A DNA stretch of 6,192 bases from Anaerolineae bacterium (lineage in GTDB: Bacteria; Chloroflexota; Anaerolineae; Aggregatilineales; Phototrophicaceae). Below, in pieces: positions 1-4,152 of the stretch (position 1 is the stretch's first letter; each line of letters opens with the position of its first letter). The notes under the pieces are model-generated. The model was not told the DNA's origin, searched no databases, and saw nothing but the letters and a program-made list of their open reading frames with translations. The DNA is taken from NCBI GenBank assembly GCA_020848855.1, contig JADLHH010000279.1, positions 1-6,192 of the forward strand, read 5' to 3'. Both the position numbers and the translations under genes were made by a program.

Positions 1-567
1 ATTGCTCAGTCCGTTGGTGACGAACTGCAGGATTTCCAGTTCGCGCGGGCTGAGCGGGATATAAAGCTCGTCCGGGTCGACCGTGTACGGACCGCTCAGC
101 GCCTCGACGTTCATGTTGATCCACGCCTGCATCTCGTCCACGTTCATTTTGAGCGTGCCGACGATGTAAAAGCCTTTGGCAACATCGCGGATGACTTCGA
201 TCAGCTCATCCGGCATGATGTCTTTGGGGCAGTAGGCGGAAGCGCCGGCGCGCATGGCGTGCAGCACCTGCTGCGAATCGTGGTATGCCGTCAGAAAGAT
301 GATGGCGATGGCGGGGCGTTCGGCTTTGAGCAGCCGGGCGACCTGAAGCCCATTCATCTCCGGCAGGTTGATGTCGAGCAAAACGACCGTTGGCTGGACT
401 TTCGACGCGAAATGCACGGCGTCTTCACCGGTCGCGCACTGCCCGATGACCTCGATGTCATCCTCAAGTTCGAGTGCCTTTTGCAGACCATCACGAAAGA
501 GTGGGTGATCGTCGACGATGAGGACGGAAATCAAACTGGAAGTGCGGCGCTCTCTCAAAAAAGTCAT
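1..567 (-). CDS. NarL/FixJ-family response regulator (partial, C-terminus outside window)
   Basis: This is the DNA-binding output protein of a two-component system: a sensor kinase phosphorylates the receiver domain and the protein then controls promoters. The 189 visible residues begin with a receiver domain (about residues 12-135) that shows the acidic pair D19/D20, the phospho-acceptor D65 in a LLDINLPEMNG context, the switch threonine T93 and the conserved K115. A linker of about 35 residues follows, then the start of a LuxR-type helix-turn-helix at LSPRELEIL (172-180); the window edge cuts the recognition helix. The ATG at 567 is chosen because a purine-rich stretch lies just upstream (570-577), although it is only a modest ribosome site. 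A TTG codon at residue 12 is a less likely start. The gene is divergent from pgeF. No sensor kinase is visible, so the signal and targets are unknown. The family call is very safe. Confidence 0.93.
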   Translation of the reverse strand, partial: MTFLRERRTSSLISVLIVDDHPLFRDGLQKALELEDDIEVIGQCATGEDAVHFASKVQPTVVLLDINLPEMNGLQVARLLKAERPAIAIIFLTAYHDSQQVLHAMRAGASAYCPKDIMPDELIEVIRDVAKGFYIVGTLKMNVDEMQAWINMNVEALSGPYTVDPDELYIPLSPRELEILQFVTNGLSN

Positions 568-665
568 GACCCTACCTGGCGGCTCGTTGCTGTCCGTCCG
601 GTCAGCGTACCGCGCTCCTTTCTGGCGTTTTGCTGGTGACACCGTCGTCCCACCAGTACTCTACA

Positions 666-675
666 CAGTATACTG
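666..675 (-). promoter_or_regulatory. Candidate -10 box for the response regulator inside a 10-bp palindrome
   Basis: CAGTATACTG is a perfect 10-bp palindrome. On the minus strand it contains TATACT (672-667), a 5/6 match to a sigma-70 -10 box, about 100 bp upstream of the response regulator start. No good -35 hexamer is visible at 16-18 bp. The half-site CAGTA occurs again at 654-658, so the area could also be an operator. Both readings are inference. Confidence 0.3.
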
Positions 676-704
676 CCATATTTTCTGCACGACATACCTC
701 ATAA

Positions 705-714
705 GCCTTAAGGC
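705..714. repeat. 10-bp perfect palindrome in the divergent promoter region
   Basis: GCCTTAAGGC is a perfect palindrome ending 4 bp before the TATAAT box of pgeF. A dimeric regulator bound here would cover the core promoter. Its centre lies 39 bp from that of the palindrome at 666-675, close to a whole number of helical turns. A short palindrome can arise by chance, so the operator role is only a suggestion. Confidence 0.3.
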
Positions 715-718
715 ACGG

Positions 719-724
719 TATAAT
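719..724 (+). promoter_or_regulatory. Consensus -10 box (TATAAT) upstream of pgeF
   Basis: A perfect TATAAT lies in the only AT-rich part of the area. No recognisable -35 hexamer is present at 16-18 bp spacing (around 695-702) and there is no TG extension, so the promoter may need an activator. Transcription would start near 731, giving a leader of about 17 nt before the GTG at 748. It would drive pgeF and the overlapping yggS-yggT gene. Confidence 0.5.
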
Positions 725-747
725 GCCTCGGCGGAATGGAGGGGACG

Positions 748-1527
748 GTGAATCGAATCACCCATGATCGGCTGGTGTATTACCAGTTCGAAATGTGGCG
801 GGGCGTAACGCACGGCGTGTTCACCCGCAAGGGCGGCGACAGCGTGGCGCCGTTCGCCTCGCTGAACCTGGGCGGCAACGTCGGCGACGACCCGCGCGCC
901 GTGCGCGCCAACCACGAGCGCATGTACGCTTCGCTCGGCATCGACGAGGGCGGCGTGTGCAGCGTATGGCAGGTACACAGCGCCGACGTAATCATCGCCA
1001 ATGCCCCGGTTGGCGGGCGGCGCTGGCTGGCGCGCGCTGACGCCATGATGACCGACCGCGCCGGGATCACGCTGTCGATGCGCTTCGCCGACTGCGTGCC
1101 AATCCTCTTTCGTGATCCAGTGCGCGACGTGATTGCGATGGCGCACGCCGGCTGGCGCGGCACGGTTCAGGGCATCGGCGCCGAAACCGTGCGCGCCATG
1201 ACTGCCACTTACGGCTCGCGCCCGGCGGATATTGAGGCGGGGATCGGTCCGAGTATCGGACCAGAGCATTATCAGGTGGGTGAGGAAGTGGTCGACGCCG
1301 TGCGCGCACATTTCGGCGCGACCGACGGACTCATCCGCCGCGACCCGGCGGACGGCAGCGCGTACCTCGACTTGTGGGCGGCGAACCGCCGCGATCTCGA
1401 ACGGGCGGGCGTCGGGCAGATCGAAATCGCCGGGATTTCCACCGCCGACCATACCGATGAATTCTTCTCGCACCGCGCCGAGCAAGGACGCACCGGGCGC
1501 TTCGGTGCGGTGTTGTCCTTATCATGA
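748..1527 (+). CDS. pgeF: Peptidoglycan editing factor PgeF (YfiH/YlmD, DUF152, laccase-like domain)
   Basis: This is a cytoplasmic editing enzyme of the family once called multicopper polyphenol oxidase or laccase. Family knowledge: PgeF removes wrongly incorporated L-serine from UDP-MurNAc precursors, and relatives act on purine nucleosides. The 259-residue protein is full length. It shows the N-terminal GVFTRKGGDS and SLNLGGNVGDD block (23-48), QVHSADV with H77, ADAMMT (97-102), FADCVPILF with C116, and AHAGWRGT with H133. H77, C116 and H133 are the expected zinc-binding trio. The C-terminal FFSHRAEQGRTGR block is intact, but the Cys-Thr usual just before it reads Ser-Thr. GTG 748 is preferred because GGAGG (738-742) sits 5 nt upstream; ATG 736, four codons earlier, would be almost leaderless from the predicted promoter. 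The stop overlaps the next start as ATGA, which implies translational coupling. Confidence 0.93.
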   Translation: MNRITHDRLVYYQFEMWRGVTHGVFTRKGGDSVAPFASLNLGGNVGDDPRAVRANHERMYASLGIDEGGVCSVWQVHSADVIIANAPVGGRRWLARADAMMTDRAGITLSMRFADCVPILFRDPVRDVIAMAHAGWRGTVQGIGAETVRAMTATYGSRPADIEAGIGPSIGPEHYQVGEEVVDAVRAHFGATDGLIRRDPADGSAYLDLWAANRRDLERAGVGQIEIAGISTADHTDEFFSHRAEQGRTGRFGAVLSLS

Positions 1528-2492
1528 CGATTGCCGAGAACCTCAGCCGCGTGCGCCAGCGCATCGACGCGGCGTGCGACCGTGCCGGGCGCGACCCCGA
1601 AACCGTGACGCTGGTCGCCATCAGTAAGACGCATCCGCCACAGGCGATCCTCGAAGCGGCGACGGCGGGCGTGCAACATTTCGGCGAAAACCGCGTAGAA
1701 GAAGCTGTAACGAAGATTCCGGCGGTCATGGCGCAGACCGGCAGCCTGCTGGTGTGGCACATGGTCGGGCACATTCAAAGCCGCAAGGCGAAGGACGTGC
1801 CGCCGCTGTTTCGGGTGGTGCATTCGGTCGACACGGTGAAGCTCGCGGAGAAGCTGTCGTGGGCGGTGACCGAGCGCGGCGGCGTGCTGGACGTGCTGCT
1901 AGAAGTCAACGTCTCCGGCGAAGCCAGCAAATCGGGCATCGCCGCGTTCGGCTGGGAGCAGGACGCCGACGTGCGTGCGGAGGTCTGGCGCGACGTTCAG
2001 GCGATCACCGCGCTGCCGGGGCTGAACGTGCGCGGCTTGATGACGATGGCGCCGATTGTTGCCGAGATGGAGCAGGCGCGCCCGGTTTTCGCCGGGCTGG
2101 CGGCGCTGCGGCGTGCGCTGTCGGAGTCGCTGGGAATGATGCTGCCCGACCTCAGCATGGGCATGACCGACGATTATCCGGTCGCCATCGAGGAAGGCGC
2201 GACGCTGGTACGTATCGGACGGGCAATATTCGGTGAGCGAGAGAGTGTGGAACGAGCCATGATTATCATCTACTACATCCTGACTATCTTCCAGTTCATT
2301 CTGCTGGCACGGGTGCTGCTCAGTTGGTTTCCCAACTTCGACCGCAGTAACCCGATTGTGCGCTTCCTCTACGACGTTACCGAGCCGGTGCTCAAGCCGA
2401 TCCGCGATCTGCTCCCGCAGACCGGCATGGTTGACTTCAGCCCGCTGATCGTCTTCCTGATCATCACGGTGCTGCTGCGGCTGCTGTTCTAG
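1524..2492 (+). CDS. yggS: YggS (PLP homeostasis protein) fused in frame to a YggT membrane domain
   Basis: The 322-residue ORF carries two families. Residues 1 to about 240 are a complete YggS/PLPBP protein (COG0325), a fold-type III PLP-binding protein that controls free pyridoxal phosphate and influences amino-acid metabolism. The PLP lysine is K35 in VAISKTH. Other family blocks are HFGENRVEEA (52-61), WHMVGHIQSRKAK (78-90), EVNVSGEASKSGI, RGLMTMAP and LSMGMTDDYPVAIEEGATLVRIGRAIFGER near its end. After a linker of only a few residues (ESVERA), residues 246-322 form a YggT/YlmG domain (COG0762) with two hydrophobic segments (about 246-265 and 302-322) and the LLSWFPNFDRSNP and VLKPIRDLLP motifs. 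No in-frame stop separates them, so YggS would be tethered to the membrane. The start has no strong ribosome site and relies on the 4-base overlap with pgeF. A one-base sequence error at the junction is the main alternative. Confidence 0.88.
   Translation: MTIAENLSRVRQRIDAACDRAGRDPETVTLVAISKTHPPQAILEAATAGVQHFGENRVEEAVTKIPAVMAQTGSLLVWHMVGHIQSRKAKDVPPLFRVVHSVDTVKLAEKLSWAVTERGGVLDVLLEVNVSGEASKSGIAAFGWEQDADVRAEVWRDVQAITALPGLNVRGLMTMAPIVAEMEQARPVFAGLAALRRALSESLGMMLPDLSMGMTDDYPVAIEEGATLVRIGRAIFGERESVERAMIIIYYILTIFQFILLARVLLSWFPNFDRSNPIVRFLYDVTEPVLKPIRDLLPQTGMVDFSPLIVFLIITVLLRLLF
2259..2492 (+). other. yggT: YggT/YlmG domain module with a possible internal start
   Basis: The ATG at 2259 is where a separate yggT gene would begin. 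The 77 residues from there match a single-repeat YggT protein in length, with two membrane segments around a short polar loop. Upstream bases contain only weak purine runs (around 2236-2244 and 2250-2256), not a clear ribosome site, so independent initiation looks inefficient. YggT proteins have been linked to membrane or nucleoid organisation and osmotic tolerance in other organisms, but the molecular role is unsettled. Confidence 0.75.
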
Positions 2493-2542
2493 GCGGCGCT
2501 GCCCGCTCACCTGAATTTTTCATGATTTTCCGCTCGGTGCGC

Positions 2543-2571
2543 TTGTCTGAGGTTCGTCCCCGTGATAGGAT
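2543..2571 (+). promoter_or_regulatory. Sigma-70-like promoter upstream of yggU
   Basis: TTGTCT (2543-2548) and TAGGAT (2566-2571) are separated by exactly 17 bp, each matching 4 of 6 consensus bases. A TGA directly before the -10 gives an extended TGn element. Predicted transcription starts near 2578, leaving a leader of about 44 nt. This is the best-formed promoter in the window and suggests yggU and the lipoprotein can be transcribed independently of pgeF-yggST. Confidence 0.5.
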
Positions 2572-2621
2572 GGTTGCTAGCTAGACCTGCTTGTATCGTT
2601 ATGTTCGAAGGATGACAAGAC

Positions 2622-2939
2622 ATGGCTATGCCCGCAGACCGCAAGTTCCAGATCACCGACGCGCGCGGCGGCGCAGCGCTGAACATTCGAGTCGTGACGC
2701 AGGCAACGAAGACCGAGATCGCCGGTGTTCAGGACGACGGCATCCTCAAAATTCGCCTGATTGCCTCGCCAGCCAGCTCGCCCGCTGCCAATCGCGAACT
2801 GATCGAATTTCTGGCGGCGCGGCTGGGAGTCTCGACCGATTACATCGAAATTGTCGCCGGGGAAGCCGGACGCGAGAAGATTGTCAGCGTCGAAGGCTTG
2901 TCCGTCGATCAGGTCGAGGCGCTGCTTGACGTAGACTGA
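2622..2939 (+). CDS. DUF167/YggU family protein
   Basis: This is a 105-residue cytoplasmic protein of the small alpha/beta YggU family (DUF167, COG1872), whose biochemical function is unknown. Its family pattern is clear: a first strand with LNIRVVTQATKTEIAG (20-35), LKIRLIASPA (42-51), AANRELIEFLAARLGV (55-70) and the C-terminal IVAGEAGREKIVSVEGL (77-93). The usual glycine-rich PxDGxAN turn is replaced by PASSPAAN. The start is ATG 2622, with GAAGGA (2607-2612) 9 nt upstream; a second ATG at 2628 is possible but lies further from that site. The gene follows yggS-yggT, as yggU follows yggT in E. coli, but has its own promoter. Its stop overlaps the next start by one base (TGATG), so translation of the lipoprotein gene is probably coupled to it. 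Confidence 0.87.
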   Translation: MAMPADRKFQITDARGGAALNIRVVTQATKTEIAGVQDDGILKIRLIASPASSPAANRELIEFLAARLGVSTDYIEIVAGEAGREKIVSVEGLSVDQVEALLDVD

Positions 2940-3520
2940 TGGCGCGACGGCTGATCTTCCTACTGGTGTTGGTCGCGGCGGCGTGCGCGCCGGCGGGCGG
3001 GGGTGATTCCTCCGTGCCGACGCTGACGCTGATCCCCGCGACCGCGACACTCACGCCGACGCTCGCGCCGCCCACCTCGACCCCCGCCAATCTGCCCGCG
3101 CCTCAGGACATCGTGCAGCCGACCGCTGCCGCGCCGACGCCGAGCACGGTGGACGAACTGATCGGCGAAGCGCTGATCGCGGAAGACCCGGTCGCCGCCG
3201 AACTGGTTGGCATCGCCCAGCGCATCGTCGCCGCCGACCTCGATCTGCCGATCCGCCGCGTGTTTCTGAGCGACGTGCGCCCGGTCGTGTGGACAGACAG
3301 CACACTCAACTGCCCGCAGGCTAACAGTGAGATCGTCGCCGTGACCAGCGATGGCTATCGGATTGTGCTGGAAGTGGGCGATCAGGAATTTCTATTCCAC
3401 ACCGACTTCGACCGCGTGATCCCGTGCGACCCGGATAACGAGCAGCTACCCGAAGGGTTCGCGCTTTCGACCGAAGAGCCGACCGCCGAAGTCACCCCGG
3501 AAGTCACCGAGTCCTCGTAA
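2939..3520 (+). CDS. Probable lipoprotein with Thr/Pro-rich linker, function unknown
   Basis: I do not recognise a named family. The 193-residue product starts with a short basic, hydrophobic signal peptide (residues 2-15) and a cysteine at 16 preceded by three alanines, a somewhat weak lipobox that suggests export and lipid anchoring. A low-complexity Thr/Pro/Ala linker (about 27-70) leads to a compact domain (about 72-175) with one cysteine in WTDSTLNCPQ (C125), then DGYRIVLEVG and FLFHTDFDRVIPC (C163). The two cysteines could form a disulfide outside the membrane. Similar WxxxxLxCP...GYxIxLE...YHTD...C domains are, from memory, common in Chloroflexota surface proteins. The tail (178-193) is acidic, with a 9-base direct repeat (3488-3496 and 3500-3508) encoding a repeated Glu-Val-Thr. 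The start overlaps the yggU stop. Its end faces the acetyltransferase gene 10 bp away, with no terminator in that gap. Confidence 0.8.
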   Translation: MARRLIFLLVLVAAACAPAGGGDSSVPTLTLIPATATLTPTLAPPTSTPANLPAPQDIVQPTAAAPTPSTVDELIGEALIAEDPVAAELVGIAQRIVAADLDLPIRRVFLSDVRPVVWTDSTLNCPQANSEIVAVTSDGYRIVLEVGDQEFLFHTDFDRVIPCDPDNEQLPEGFALSTEEPTAEVTPEVTESS

Positions 3521-3530
3521 TTCACAGACA

Positions 3531-4043
3531 TTAGCGGTGGTTCAACCGCTTACGCATCAGCACGCTGTCGAACGTGCCGTGTGGGAAGGTCACGTCCTTG
3601 CGGGCGACGAGCTTGTAGCCCATCGAGGAATAGAACACCGGCAGCGTGCCGTCACCAAAGATGCAGTCGAGATAAACCGCCGGGACTCCCTCTCTGGCGA
3701 GGAACTGCTCGGCTTCGACCATCGTCAGTTCGCCGAGCTTCTGCCCCTTGTAGCTGCGTGAAGTCGCCAGCGTCGCCAGCCACTTGAAACGGGTCTTCGG
3801 CAGGTATTCCGACCAGTATTCGGGGCGGTCGTCAATCAGCGAGACGACCGATGCCAGTTGGTTATCCACGAACAGCCCGAAGTTTTCACCCATGACGTGA
3901 CGCTGGGCGTAGAGCAGGGTGGGGAACGGCTCCACCCACTGGCGAATCCCCTTGTTCAGCAGCCATTGGGTGACTTCGACGATGATCGCGTAGGCGTCCT
4001 CGAAATCGTCGTCGTTCAGGCGGCGGAAACTGTAGCTGGGCAC
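3531..4043 (-). CDS. GNAT-family N-acetyltransferase
   Basis: This is a 170-residue acyl-CoA-dependent acetyltransferase of the GNAT superfamily; the substrate cannot be read from sequence. The acetyl-CoA loop is at WLATLATSRSYKGQKLGELTM (88-108), where KGQKLG matches the Q/RxxGxG/A pattern, followed by the usual long helix to residue 118. Motif B is YLDCIFGDGTLPVFYSSMGYKLV (124-146), with the typical F/Y-Y-x-x-x-G-Y. A tryptophan-rich N-terminal part (W27, W36, W77, W88) resembles antibiotic or amino-acid modifying GNATs but is not specific. GTG at 4043 is chosen as start because AGGAG (4053-4049) lies 5 nt upstream and the promoter predicts transcription from about 4069. An in-frame TTG at 4070, nine codons earlier, would be at or above that transcription start. 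It lies downstream of, and in the same direction as, the NACHT gene but has its own promoter. Confidence 0.87.
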   Translation of the reverse strand: MPSYSFRRLNDDDFEDAYAIIVEVTQWLLNKGIRQWVEPFPTLLYAQRHVMGENFGLFVDNQLASVVSLIDDRPEYWSEYLPKTRFKWLATLATSRSYKGQKLGELTMVEAEQFLAREGVPAVYLDCIFGDGTLPVFYSSMGYKLVARKDVTFPHGTFDSVLMRKRLNHR

Positions 4044-4075
4044 GGCGGCTCCTGTCTGTGCGTCGTTCAAGAGCC

Positions 4076-4081
4076 ATTATA
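4076..4081 (-). promoter_or_regulatory. Consensus -10 box (TATAAT) for the acetyltransferase gene
   Basis: The minus strand reads TATAAT from 4081 to 4076. Transcription starting about 7 bases later (near 4069) leaves a leader of about 26 nt containing the AGGAG at 4053-4049. No convincing -35 is seen at 16-18 bp (about 4098-4105), the same situation as at the pgeF promoter. Confidence 0.5.
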
Positions 4082-4106
4082 CGCGCACTGGCGAAGCACC
4101 GCAGAC

Positions 4107-4127
4107 GGGCACGACAGCGTCGTGCCC
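4107..4127. repeat. Perfect 9-bp inverted repeat with 3-base loop (hairpin) between the NACHT and acetyltransferase genes
   Basis: GGGCACGAC and GTCGTGCCC pair perfectly around a 3-base loop (4116-4118). The right arm continues as CCTAC to 4131. The structure lies 26 bases after the NACHT stop codon and just upstream of the acetyltransferase promoter. There is no T-run on either strand, so it is not a classic intrinsic terminator. The GTAGGGGC-type flank resembles short palindromic repeats scattered between genes in several environmental bacterial lineages; that resemblance is from memory. It could act as an RNA 3'-end stabiliser or weak terminator. Confidence 0.6.
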
Positions 4128-4152
4128 CTACGTGCAGGTTGGGGTGATATGT

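Noticed and set aside
259..639. 126-residue plus-strand frame over the response regulator
   Set aside because: It is antisense to a receiver domain with all key residues and shows no motif of its own.
661..1485. 274-residue open frame on the minus strand opposite pgeF
   Set aside because: It is antisense to an unmistakable PgeF, has low-complexity Ala/His/Arg composition and no family motifs. GC-rich third positions keep such frames open.
2493..2520. Possible terminator after yggS-yggT (GCGG/CCGC stem, then a T-run at 2516-2520)
   Set aside because: The stem has only four firm pairs and the T-run begins 9 bases after it, too weak to call.
2591..2929. 112-residue plus-strand frame starting before yggU
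   Set aside because: It overlaps yggU in another frame, is Arg/Ser-rich and matches no family; the yggU frame has DUF167 motifs and a good ribosome site.
3521..3530. Bidirectional terminator between the convergent lipoprotein and acetyltransferase genes
   Set aside because: Only 10 bases separate the stop codons and no stem-loop with a T-run is visible there.
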